A stretch of 36,432 nucleotides of DNA from an archaeon. GTDB taxonomy: Archaea > Nanobdellota > Nanobdellia > SCGC-AAA011-G17 > GW2011-AR20. Positions 19,633-28,900 of this stretch are shown here, in pieces. The translations under genes were made by a program, and so were the position numbers. The stretch's first letter is position 1; every line of letters begins with the position of its first letter. Under the pieces are notes generated by a model. It saw only the letters and a list, made by a program, of their open reading frames with translations. It was not told the origin of the DNA and ran no database searches. The DNA is taken from contig NYZO01000112.1 of the NCBI GenBank assembly GCA_002687185.1, positions 1 to 36,432 of the forward strand, given 5' to 3'.

Positions 19633-19731
19633 ATGATAAATCCGTTTCTTTTAGTACTTCTGATATTAACGAGCCTTGGGACAATCTATTATGTGTTGTT
19701 CATGGACAAAAAAGGGATTCGTTATCCGTAG
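19633..19731 (+). CDS. Putative 32-aa single-TM microprotein
   Basis: ATG...TAG reads MINPFLLVLLILTSLGTIYYVLFMDKKGIRYP*; overlaps the convergent pyrH by 10 nt. Not in the supplied ORF track. Confidence 0.3.
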   Translation: MINPFLLVLLILTSLGTIYYVLFMDKKGIRYP

Positions 19732-20417
19732 ATTAATGTTCCCGTAAAAGGTTTGTTTTTTAAGAATAGTTTGATAGCTTTGAAATTATTGCCTCTAATA
19801 ATAGCTGTTGGTATGTTGTATTTACTAACGATTACTGCTGCTTTTTGGTCCAAAACGAAATGTTGGCCTGCTTCGAACTTAATAGCGTTCGTCATCCTAT
19901 TGAAATTTGTAAAACTTATTTCTTTGATGAGTTTAGCGTTCTTAAATTTATGAGGGTTTTTATCGTATAATCCGGTGACGTCGGTTAAGTTGATGAACTT
20001 TGATTTTAATTTCTTTGCGAGCAGTGCTGCGTTTGCGTCTGTAGTTTGATTCGGACCAATTTCAAGGGAGCCAGTGATGACTAAACTTCTCTTCTTTATC
20101 ATGCGTATTGCTTGGCGAGTGTTGCGTGGGATCTCTGTGTTGGCGTCCAAAAATAAACTTACAAATAACGCGTTCTCAAGAGTGGACGCAATACCTACAC
20201 GGCTTAATAACACTCCACTAATATTTTTTTTCTGTAAAGGTCTAATGTACGCGCGTGCAGCGTAACCGCCGCCGCAAACAACAATGACTCGGTATTTTTT
20301 TGATAGTTGTTGGATTCCTTTACTGAATTTGTTAAGAAATGGTACGTCGGGATGCTTGAGTTTTTCTGGGTAAATTAGAGAACCACCTAACGAAATAACC
20401 ACTGACTCTTTTTTCAT
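19722..20417 (-). CDS. pyrH: Uridylate (UMP) kinase, archaeal type
   Basis: Amino-acid-kinase fold: VVISLGGSLIYPE, VVCGGGYAARAYI, GPNQTTDANAALLAKKL, NLTDVTGLYDKNPHKF. Confidence 0.85.
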   Translation of the reverse strand: MKKESVVISLGGSLIYPEKLKHPDVPFLNKFSKGIQQLSKKYRVIVVCGGGYAARAYIRPLQKKNISGVLLSRVGIASTLENALFVSLFLDANTEIPRNTRQAIRMIKKRSLVITGSLEIGPNQTTDANAALLAKKLKSKFINLTDVTGLYDKNPHKFKNAKLIKEISFTNFNRMTNAIKFEAGQHFVLDQKAAVIVSKYNIPTAIIRGNNFKAIKLFLKNKPFTGTLIYG

Positions 20418-20510
20418 ACAATAAAATAATATTTAAGCACATATAAAACTTTCTTCTAATTCTGAATTATACTTTGCGTAGTTATAGACTCTGGACATTA
20501 CCTTTAAATA

Positions 20511-20762
20511 GTGACGAAAAAACTGTCTGTCGGGAATAAAATGGATTTGAAACCTACTCCAGAACAAGATCGAATGTTAAGACAATATATAAGAGCACTT
20601 AATCAAGGACTAACGGAAACTCAAGTAAATAAAAATTGGCCTGAAATTACTGCTTGTAGTAGCAACGCTTTTAGTCTTATCCAATCAAGACAAAACAATT
20701 TATCAATATTTTATCCTGGAGAGACGTTTGAGTTTAGAGAATTAGCTAGTTTACTTCGGTAA
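20511..20762 (+). pseudogene. Probable 5' part of an uncharacterised gene interrupted by the IS200-type element
   Basis: 83-aa ORF ending in TAA at the left edge of the structured IS end. The ORF on the other side (about 21321..22466) lacks a good start codon. Confidence 0.45.
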
Positions 20763-20765
20763 TCT

Positions 20766-20817
20766 CGGAGGCAGAAAGCCCTGTTAGCTCGCTGCAGGGA
20801 TGAATGCCGATTTCTCC
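20766..20817 (+). other. Left-end stem-loop of the IS element
   Basis: Nested pairs GGCA (20770-20773)/TGCC (20805-20808) and CCCTG (20779-20783)/CAGGG (20795-20799), plus flanking GGAG/CTCC. Confidence 0.6.
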
Positions 20818-20859
20818 TGAACCGTAGTTTTTAAAATTTAGGGGGATATCATAGAATTT

Positions 20860-21285
20860 ATGTATGAAGATGCTAAGATGCCTCATTTCTCAGGAAGTCA
20901 AACTCGTTATAGTAATTGGTATCATATTGTTTGGATTCCGAAATACAGACATCGTATTTTGTTAGGGCGTATTAGAGATGTATGTGAAATTATTATTAGA
21001 GATATTGCGAATCAGAAGGACTTAAAGATTCAGGCGTTAAATATAGATCCGGATCATATTCATCTTCTCATTGCTATTCCGCCTAAATTTGCAGTGGCGG
21101 ATATTGTACGAGAGATCAAGAGCATATCAGCTATTGTGCTTAGACGAGAATTTATCGAGGAAATCCGAAAATATTTGTGGAGAGATGGGTTGTTTTGGGC
21201 TAAGGGCTATTATTGTAATACAGTTGGAGGTTTAAATCTTGAAGAAGTAGAAAAATACATTAAAGCACATCAACGTCCGTATTGA
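20860..21285 (+). CDS. tnpA: IS200/IS605 family Y1 transposase TnpA
   Basis: YHIVWIPKYRHRIL, DPDHIHLLIAIPP (HxH), WAKGYYCNTVGG and VEKYIKAHQ are TnpA_REP/IS200 hallmarks. Confidence 0.92.
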   Translation: MYEDAKMPHFSGSQTRYSNWYHIVWIPKYRHRILLGRIRDVCEIIIRDIANQKDLKIQALNIDPDHIHLLIAIPPKFAVADIVREIKSISAIVLRREFIEEIRKYLWRDGLFWAKGYYCNTVGGLNLEEVEKYIKAHQRPY

Positions 21286-21289
21286 AAAT

Positions 21290-21319
21290 CAAGCCTTGCA
21301 GCTTGCTGCTAGGTTCTTG
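21290..21319 (+). other. Right-end hairpin of the IS element
   Basis: CAAG-CC-TT-GCAGC-TT-GCTGC-TA-GG-TT-CTTG, a near-perfect stem-loop 5 nt after the tnpA stop codon. Confidence 0.75.
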
Positions 21320-21320
21320 A

Positions 21321-22466
21321 CTAGAAAAAGTAGAATCTCCTAATGATATAGTAGAATATCGAGAAAATCGTAGACGTTTGATCGACCAATTAACTGTCAA
21401 GGTTGTGGCAAACCCTTCTTTGTTGATTGAATATTACGATGAGTTTAATGAGTATGGAGATGTAACCACTCCTGGTATAGTTACTGTTATAAACGATTTA
21501 GTACAAGTTAATTACAACGCTTCGCAGAGATTTCCGACTCCAAATTCATATGTGTTAGCTAAAGATATAAACCAAAATCCGATCTTTCGTAGATTTCCAA
21601 ATACAAAAAAAATAGAAGATGCTATAGACTATTGTCAAATGGCTACAGTGCACGCGATTGTTGCTTCAAGATTTAATCCAGAAGGGTTAGCAGTGATGGT
21701 AAATGATAACGAAGTATGGTCAAACTGTACATTCCACTCTGAGTATCCGTCAATCGATGATGCATTCGCTGTTACTCAACAAATGTTCACGTTCGCAAGA
21801 GAAAATAAGGAATTCGCTCGAGATAGGCCTTGTGAAATAATACTTAATAACGATCCGATTCAATCAATTACCGTTTTTGATATGGGCAAAGTTGGTATTA
21901 TGTATAAAATAAAGCATACGGATAGAAGTATTACACTCGGACAAGTGCTCTTTAAAGGTGAAGGATTTTTAGCATATCAGTCAGATAGTATGGGGACACC
22001 GGCGATACATAACGAAAATGTCGAACACCGAATAGATGTAGTCGCATTGGTATCGGCTATGACCCGTGATTTGTTTGTCTTAGAAACTGTAGACAAGGAA
22101 TATCGTACCAAATCGTATGCAGCGCCTAAGGGATCTAAAAAAAGAAAAAGAAAGAAACCGCAAGAAAAAAAATATACATGGATAGCAAAAAGAAGAATTA
22201 ATTATATTGGAGATGATACAAGCTTACTTGATCGGATGCATGAAGTTGCGCCAAAGATTAAGTATGAACGTAGTGGATCACGTGTAGTCGGACATCCAAG
22301 AAGAGCTAATAATCCTAACCACGCACAACTAGCGCTCGCTAAAGAACATGAAGTGTTTATACCTGAAGGTTATACGTATGTTAAGCCTCATGATCGATCT
22401 GGTGGAGAAGTTGAAAGAAAATTATATAAAAGTAGATCAGCTTTTCAAACCTTATTTGGTGCTTAA
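21321..22466 (+). pseudogene. Probable 3' part of the interrupted uncharacterised gene
   Basis: Frame open from CTA 21321 (LEKVESPNDIVEYRENRRLIDQLTV...) with no ATG near the start (the track uses TTG 21378). It follows the IS right end directly. Confidence 0.5.
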
Positions 22467-22472
22467 AATTGG

Positions 22473-23096
22473 CTATTCATCGTCGTTAAACTTAATGTCT
22501 TTATGCTTCCCATCACAAAACGGTTTATTCTTAGATGCACCACAACGACATAAAACATAATGGTCTTTTGCTATTGGTTCTCTTCCCTCGTCGTTTTTTA
22601 ACGTTGTACCGCCACGGACTAAAATTGGACCGTCTTTTAGAATCTGTACTTCTGCCTTGTCAAAATACTTATCGGAAAGTTCCCCGTTTAATTTATACGC
22701 AAGTGAACCGGAAGGACATTTCCTGATAGTCTCGATTATCTTTTCTTTAGTTTCTTTATCTGGATGTGAAATACGTTTATCACCGTCGAACGTAAAAAAA
22801 GCTTTCTCTGCGCCTTTGACACAATAACCTGCATGACAACAGATCTTTTGATTATCAATAATTGTTATGTCTTTGCCTTCGAACTCTTTTGTTGGTCCGT
22901 TGTCTGACGTAGTATCGTCAAAGTCAATGCTTGCGTGCGTACCATCACAAAAAGGTTTACTCTTAGATGCACCACAACGACATAAAGAAGGGTTATCACG
23001 TTCTATAGGGTTATCTTCAGAGTCTTTAACTGAAGGAATATTTTGTACAACATAAGGTCCTTTTTTTATTACTTGGATTTTAGGTTTGTCTGACAT
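22473..23096 (-). CDS. CDGSH iron-sulfur protein with a central divergent 4Fe-4S (Fer4_19-like) domain
   Basis: Two CDGSH motifs (CRCGASKSKPFCDGTH and CRCGASKNKPFCDGKH) flank CCHAGYCVKGAEKAFF...IRKCPSGSLAY. Confidence 0.85.
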   Translation of the reverse strand: MSDKPKIQVIKKGPYVVQNIPSVKDSEDNPIERDNPSLCRCGASKSKPFCDGTHASIDFDDTTSDNGPTKEFEGKDITIIDNQKICCHAGYCVKGAEKAFFTFDGDKRISHPDKETKEKIIETIRKCPSGSLAYKLNGELSDKYFDKAEVQILKDGPILVRGGTTLKNDEGREPIAKDHYVLCRCGASKNKPFCDGKHKDIKFNDDE

Positions 23097-23153
23097 GAAA
23101 ATGAAAAGAGAGCTGTACTATTTAATCGTTGTGATTAGTTCCATAAAAAACAG

Positions 23154-23450
23154 CTAAAACTTAAATCCCATTACTTTATGGATAAACGCTTCGATTTCTT
23201 GTAGTCGTTGCTTATTTAAAAAAACTTGGAGGCCGTAACCTGCAGGCTTCGTAATTAAAAATCCTTCTTTGACTAATTGTTTCGCTACTTTATCTACTTC
23301 TTTTTTTAAGTGTGAAGGAAAACCTTTCTTTAGTGTATCAAAGTGAGAATGTTTTCCACCAATTACTTTTTTTCTTCGTAAATGATAAAGAATAGTCGCT
23401 TTTATCTCCTCTTTTGATTCAAACTTCATAAAAATGTGAAAACTATACAA
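23154..23450 (-). CDS. Putative winged-helix DNA-binding protein
   Basis: 98 aa; KEEIKATILYHLRRK...KEVDKVAKQLVKEGFLITKPAGYGLQVFLN resembles archaeal wHTH proteins. The start may be ATG 23430. Confidence 0.5.
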   Translation of the reverse strand: MYSFHIFMKFESKEEIKATILYHLRRKKVIGGKHSHFDTLKKGFPSHLKKEVDKVAKQLVKEGFLITKPAGYGLQVFLNKQRLQEIEAFIHKVMGFKF

Positions 23451-23491
23451 TATTTAAATGTTTCTAAGTTTGGGATTTAAAACCGAGAATC

Positions 23492-23509
23492 GATATATTT
23501 AAATATATC
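23492..23509. promoter_or_regulatory. Perfect 18-bp palindrome overlapping a TATA-like box
   Basis: GATATATTTAAATATATC equals its own reverse complement; it ends 20 nt before the ATG at 23530. Confidence 0.6.
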
Positions 23510-23529
23510 AACTTACTACTATTACTACT

Positions 23530-23841
23530 ATGAAAACAGAAACAGTATTTGTAGAAGTATTTGGACATAACCCTATCACCAAAGTATTAGATTTTTTAAT
23601 AACTTACCAATTATTTGATTATCCACTAACTGAGATCGCTAAGAACGCAGGAGTTAGTTATTCTACTTTGCAAACATTTTGGGAGAGACTTGAGAGAAAT
23701 AACATTGTTATTAAAACAAGAAGGGTAGGAAAATCTGATTTATATAAACTTAATACAAGTAATCCTGCTGTTAAACAACTTATTCGCTTAGATTGGAATT
23801 TGATAAAAGGGGCAGAAGAGGAAGTGTTAGTTGCTCATTAA
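23530..23841 (+). CDS. Winged-helix transcriptional regulator
   Basis: ITKVLDFLITYQLFDYPLTEIAKNAGVSYSTLQTFWERLERNNIVIKTRRVGKSDLYKLN has a wHTH pattern. Confidence 0.7.
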   Translation: MKTETVFVEVFGHNPITKVLDFLITYQLFDYPLTEIAKNAGVSYSTLQTFWERLERNNIVIKTRRVGKSDLYKLNTSNPAVKQLIRLDWNLIKGAEEEVLVAH

Positions 23842-23851
23842 TATTAAATTT

Positions 23852-24133
23852 CTATTCGTCTTTTAACACAAACAACTGATCATCATCAACGTCAAAATAA
23901 CCTAGATGTGCGCCCGCGTCCAGCCATCCGTGTGCGTAATTCAATGCGGCGAAAGCAGTTACTAAATCGTTTTTTTCTTTATAGAAATACTTGGCGTCGT
24001 CATAATAACGTTGTGCCATCGCTAGTAGTTTAGTTGCTTCTGTCTTATAGTCCTTGTGAATAGTCGCTTTTGATAACGCTTTCTTAGTAATAGAAAAATA
24101 TTTTTTTAGTTTTGTTTCGGTTATTTTGTTCAT
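23852..24133 (-). CDS. DUF357 family protein
   Basis: 93-aa helical protein; AMAQRYYDDAKYFYKEKNDLVTAFAALNYAHGWLDAGAHLGYFDV is a typical archaeal DUF357 pattern. Confidence 0.75.
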   Translation of the reverse strand: MNKITETKLKKYFSITKKALSKATIHKDYKTEATKLLAMAQRYYDDAKYFYKEKNDLVTAFAALNYAHGWLDAGAHLGYFDVDDDQLFVLKDE

Positions 24134-24169
24134 AAAGTAAGGATAGATAGTATGTTTTTAATAGTTGTG

Positions 24170-24793
24170 TTAAACTCTATGTGAAGGTAAACGAACTGGT
24201 GCTAGATGATTATAGACTTCAAACCAATTTTTTTTATGAACGACATTGGGTGGTAAATTTCGAGGATTTGTCCAACCATAATCACCAAATAAGATACAAT
24301 CAATTCCAACTTGTGCACATTCAAGTACTGTTTGTACATGATCGTCGATCATTAAATCAATTCCAAAGTCTAAACAAACATCAGCTTTTGATATGTTTCG
24401 TGAAATTTTTCTGCCATAAGTATTAGTTAAAAAAAGAGCTTCAAATTGTTGAGGGAAATGTTTTTCAAGTAACATAATTGGCTGACCTTTCATCTCTTCT
24501 GATCTAGATGTGATATTGAATAATGTTGACCATTTGCTCATCATAGAAATTGTCTTTTGAGCATATGGATGAGGGGCAATGTTTGCTAATGCACCGCTGT
24601 GATAAAAATCAGGGATTAATCCTTGGTGATACTCCGGTGTTCCACCTAAAACTTCCCACAAATGGTATGAATGGATGTCTTTTATGGTTAAACCATCTCC
24701 GAAGAGATCTTTGTGGTATTTTAAATATTCTTCTATAAAAGGGAAAGGTACATGATCGAAGTCACAGCCGACCTTTTTGTATTGTTTTTGCAT
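24170..24793 (-). CDS. HAD-superfamily 5'-nucleotidase (NT5C)-like protein
   Basis: VGCDFDHVPFPFIEEY (motif I), FNITSRSEE (motif II), DLMIDDHVQTVLE (motif IV). Confidence 0.6.
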   Translation of the reverse strand: MQKQYKKVGCDFDHVPFPFIEEYLKYHKDLFGDGLTIKDIHSYHLWEVLGGTPEYHQGLIPDFYHSGALANIAPHPYAQKTISMMSKWSTLFNITSRSEEMKGQPIMLLEKHFPQQFEALFLTNTYGRKISRNISKADVCLDFGIDLMIDDHVQTVLECAQVGIDCILFGDYGWTNPRNLPPNVVHKKNWFEVYNHLAPVRLPSHRV

Positions 24794-24970
24794 AAAAGTA
24801 CAGTCGGAAAAGCGTTTTTTAATGGTTATTATACTTTAAAAGAACCTTCAAAGAGATAAACGAAAATTTTTTAATATATTTTAGAGACCGTGCTAGCATA
24901 GAAAGAAATAGTATTCTGAAAAGCTTATTTTCCGTTAGGCTTAAATATAAATACAGGTATTTTTGTTTTT

Positions 24971-25900
24971 ATGAAACGGTTTCTTTTTGTATTCGTGGCC
25001 CTTCTTTTTATTCCTGGAAGTTTTGGAATAAGTAATGTAGATATAGATTTTGGGTCTACTGGTCGAGGTTTGAATATGGAATATGTTATTTCGTCTGATG
25101 ATCCTGTAGATGTTTATTTTCTTCCGTTAATAGAATGTAGCAATTCTAGGAATCCTATAGGACTACCAAATCCGGAAAGGACGTTTTTAAAAAAAAGCGG
25201 GGAATCTTTCATTCATGAAGGAACATATACATTCGTGGAGGATCTTGGGCGTTATGATCTGGAGTCGGATGTTTGTACAGGATCACTATCGATTCTAGAA
25301 GTGGTTGGTGAAGAAGAATTTGATCCTTTTGTTACTTATTTTGGAGTCCAAGACGTCGCAGAAAATCAAGAGATTGAAACCTTTTCTAAAGAGTATATTT
25401 TAGAAGTCTTACCAAGAGTAGATGCCCAAGTTTTAGTTTGCATGGGTTTAGAGTGTTTAAACGATGAAAATATTAATAGAGTTGATATCACTGATGAGAC
25501 ACACGAATTTATAACGATTGAGGTTCGTACACAACCAATAGGGGCTTCTTCTATTGGGATTATTGAGAGCCCTAGCGGTGCTGAAGAGGAAGTAGTCTTT
25601 CCTCATGTAATTCCAATATCAGCTTTGGAGACCGGAGTTTATAGGATTAATTATAAAGTGATGGCGGATGGATACCGTTCTATTGATAACAGAATCTTTA
25701 GTTTCTCAGTTGTAGAGGGTGGAGCGAATGTTTTAAGCAAGAATGAAATACAAGCATATGGCTCTTTCGAAAAATATTTTTCTTTAAAAGATAAACGAAA
25801 TGATAATATTCCATATGGTAAAAGAAAGAGAGGTAGTGTTTTTGATATATTTCAACAGATTACAGGAAATGCTGTGAGGTTATTTGATGAGCTATTTTAG
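24971..25900 (+). CDS. Exported protein of unknown function
   Basis: Signal peptide MKRFLFVFVALLFIPGSFG; C-terminal ITGNAVRLFDELF; overlaps the next gene by 17 nt; TATA-like CTTAAATATAAATAC upstream. Confidence 0.65.
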   Translation: MKRFLFVFVALLFIPGSFGISNVDIDFGSTGRGLNMEYVISSDDPVDVYFLPLIECSNSRNPIGLPNPERTFLKKSGESFIHEGTYTFVEDLGRYDLESDVCTGSLSILEVVGEEEFDPFVTYFGVQDVAENQEIETFSKEYILEVLPRVDAQVLVCMGLECLNDENINRVDITDETHEFITIEVRTQPIGASSIGIIESPSGAEEEVVFPHVIPISALETGVYRINYKVMADGYRSIDNRIFSFSVVEGGANVLSKNEIQAYGSFEKYFSLKDKRNDNIPYGKRKRGSVFDIFQQITGNAVRLFDELF

Positions 25901-28900
25901 TAAACGGTCTATCGGAAAAATCTCAGTTTTTATAATAATACCTCTTATTTTGATGTTTACTATTGTAAATGCTTTGGATGTATCTGACTTCTTTAGTAAA
26001 ATTGGTGATAGTAAACTAATTGATGAATTATCTGATCCTTTTGTGTACGACGAGATCCCGCCTGTGGGACCTAACCGAAAAAACATGAATTTTCTCTCTA
26101 ATGAACGTAGACCGGCGATAGTGGTGTCGTCATTGAAGTGGCAGGAGGCTCTTTCATATGTTAGTGTTTCAACTTGGACTGAACAAGAGTACGGAGAGGA
26201 ATCAATAAATTATCGGAATATTAGAGAGTGGCTTCCGGGATACCCAGTAGCGCCTTTGTCGCAACCGTTTTCTATCTCTAAACAAGAAGAATTGAGTAGT
26301 GTTAGTTTTTGGTATTTAGAGCCGCAAGATGGAAAAACTGATGAGAATGACATTACCTCGAGTGGAGACTCATTAAATTACGCTGTTGTTGAGATAGTAC
26401 GGGTGTATGACTCAGGGGACGTAAGCGAGCCTTTGACTCAAATTTTTTTAGAGAGCCATAAGATGGGAGTTGGACCATCTTGGTTTACTAAACGGTTGGA
26501 AAGTCCTGTTGTTCTTAGAGAAGGTAATTACCAAATCCGAATGTATCGGTTGCCAGGTTGGGATAAGTCTCCTAAATGGGGGTTTAAACATTATGGTCAA
26601 ATTAAACCTAACGGAGAGTTAAGTGATGATTTTGAATATAAAGGATCGTTGTTTAAGATTTTTGATACTGAAGGCGAAGTTATTATTGAGAATGATTTAC
26701 CAGAAGTTATTGAAGAAGAGAATTGTCATAAACAAAAGTTAGATGATAGTAGTGTATATCCAAACCCAATTAGTGTATGTACAAACCCCTTCATTGTTGT
26801 TCACGAAGAAGATACAGTTTATGAAGCACATGGCGTTCCTGTTCTTCCTGAATATAATCAAAAATATTCTGGGCGAGGAAATCCGGAATTATATGGTAAT
26901 CAACTGGTAGTAAGTGAGCCGAGTCAAAGTCACTATAACTTGGTTCTTTATGATTTAAACACTTTAGATAAGATGCCTATTAACAGAATTCATAGAGGTC
27001 CTAGCGTTCGAGCAGCTTTCGAGTGGCCGTTTATCGCGTGGTCTGATTTCTATATAGAGCAGGAAGATGTGATATATATTTGTGACCTTCGTTTAAATGG
27101 AAATAAAGGTGGGTGCGAAGAAAATGATGATAAAATTCGTGTTCGACTATCTCACCCTTCTTATGTTTTCTCTAGATTTAATAGCTTAGACATTTCGAAT
27201 TCTCGGTTATTTTTGGTGGGACATCATATTGGGGCGAAAAAACGTCTTATCTTTACTTGTGACTTAAATAAATATCCTTTAGGTGAAGATTGTGGAAATG
27301 TAAATGAAGATCAGATTGTTGTTGAAAATTTTCCATTTGAAACTTTGTTTTCAGCTGATGGTGACGATGTTGTATATGTAAAAGACGGTAAGATTATTTT
27401 ATATGATATTGTTCGAAATACGAAAAATGCTGTGACGAAAGAGGAAGCGTTTAAGCAAGAAAATCCGCAAATTGATGGTACTCAGATTATCTGGGAAGAT
27501 ACTCGTAATGCAAACGGTGATATTTTCGGTTGTGACCTGAAGAGAAATGGTTTGTATGGAGGTTGTTTACCTTCTGATGATAAAGAGCAGTTTAGCACGT
27601 TTCCAAGTTATCAATGGAATCCGACTTCACATGATGGACGTATAATGTGGCAAGATACACGTGATCGTCGTTTAATTGATGATATTTATGAATATCGTGA
27701 AGAGAAAATAGATATTTCCAATAATGCCTTTGACTTTGATTCTTCTTTAGGATTTTTGGATCAGTATAAACCAAAATTGATTATTACCCCAAAAAAATTA
27801 CCTAAAACTTTTCTTGAAAAATTGGATGGTGTGGATGTGATCGTGAGTAGTTACTTCTCAAATGAGGAACACCCTTTTTATTTTCATTTATGGGAGCAAT
27901 ATGATACTGTTGTGTATGTAGAAGAGAATTATGAGTTAAGTATTTATGGTGCCACACTCGCGTCCTTGAAAAATGTTCCGTTCGTGATTGAGAATTCACA
28001 TCTTGATGTAAAACCATATTTGGTTAATAGGGCATTGATCTGTTTAGGAGAGAGTTTTAAGGATGGACAAACTTCTCATGGACTTAGGTGTGATAAGATT
28101 TTTGCAGATGTTGATTCCATACAAGAATTTCTTGCCGATGAAATGGAGACCAATAAAATAATTATGTTTTCTCCTAAAGATGAAATTTTTGATATCAAGC
28201 AATCGATGTCTACAGAAAATGAAGAGGGTGAATCGCTTGTTTTCTCAACCAATACGAAAGATTCAATGTTGGTCCCTGTGTTAGCCGGTGCAAAGCATCA
28301 AGTTCCTGTTTCTATGCCTTGGTCTAGTTCACATGAAGATGTTGATCGAGCGTTTAAAGATCGATTATATACTTTGTTTCCTGAACTTGAGAATCCGAGG
28401 ACGCTTGATCCTACGAAGTATGATCCGAGACTAAAAGATAGAGTGAGTGTGGATGATCTAGTGTATAAAGGCGAGTTAGAAGACGAATATTACTTGACTA
28501 TTGTTGGGAATCCGGATGTGATACCAATGATTACGAAAGCTACTTGTTTTTCGAATAAATTAGCTGAGAATCGTAACTCGATTCCTTTACCTTTGATTCG
28601 TAAAATGGATGTTGAAGTCGATAATTCTTACTATTCAGACCTTAATAATGACCGACTCCCTGATTTACTCACTGCTCGAATTTTTGGAAATTCACCTGCT
28701 GATACGAGTTCTATTGTTGCTAGAAACATTTTTTATCAAGATATCAAAAGTATAAATCCTAGTGCGGTTATTGCTTTACCTGGATTCAGTGATCACATTG
28801 GTAATCGGAAGCTAATGAGTTTAGTGTTTAATAGATTTTGGACGAAAGGGCTTGATCGACTCTTTAAGGAGAAAGAAGTTTCTGTTGGATGGTCAGAAAC

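Larger units (their letters stand above)
20761..21322 (+). mobile_element. IS200/IS605-family element (tnpA only, no tnpB visible)
   Basis: Y1 transposase ORF bounded by a structured left end (20767-20817) and a right-end hairpin (21290-21319). Exact boundaries are not determined. Confidence 0.75.

Noticed and set aside
22348-23055. Plus-strand ORFs 22348..22560, 22535..22726 and 22867..23055
   Set aside because: Lie opposite or out of frame with supported genes; their similarity to each other reflects the duplicated CDGSH segments on the minus strand.
23492-23530. Short repeats near 23500 as a CRISPR or larger repeat array
   Set aside because: Only a single palindrome and a two-unit 9-bp repeat; no spacers or regular array, and no cas genes in the window.
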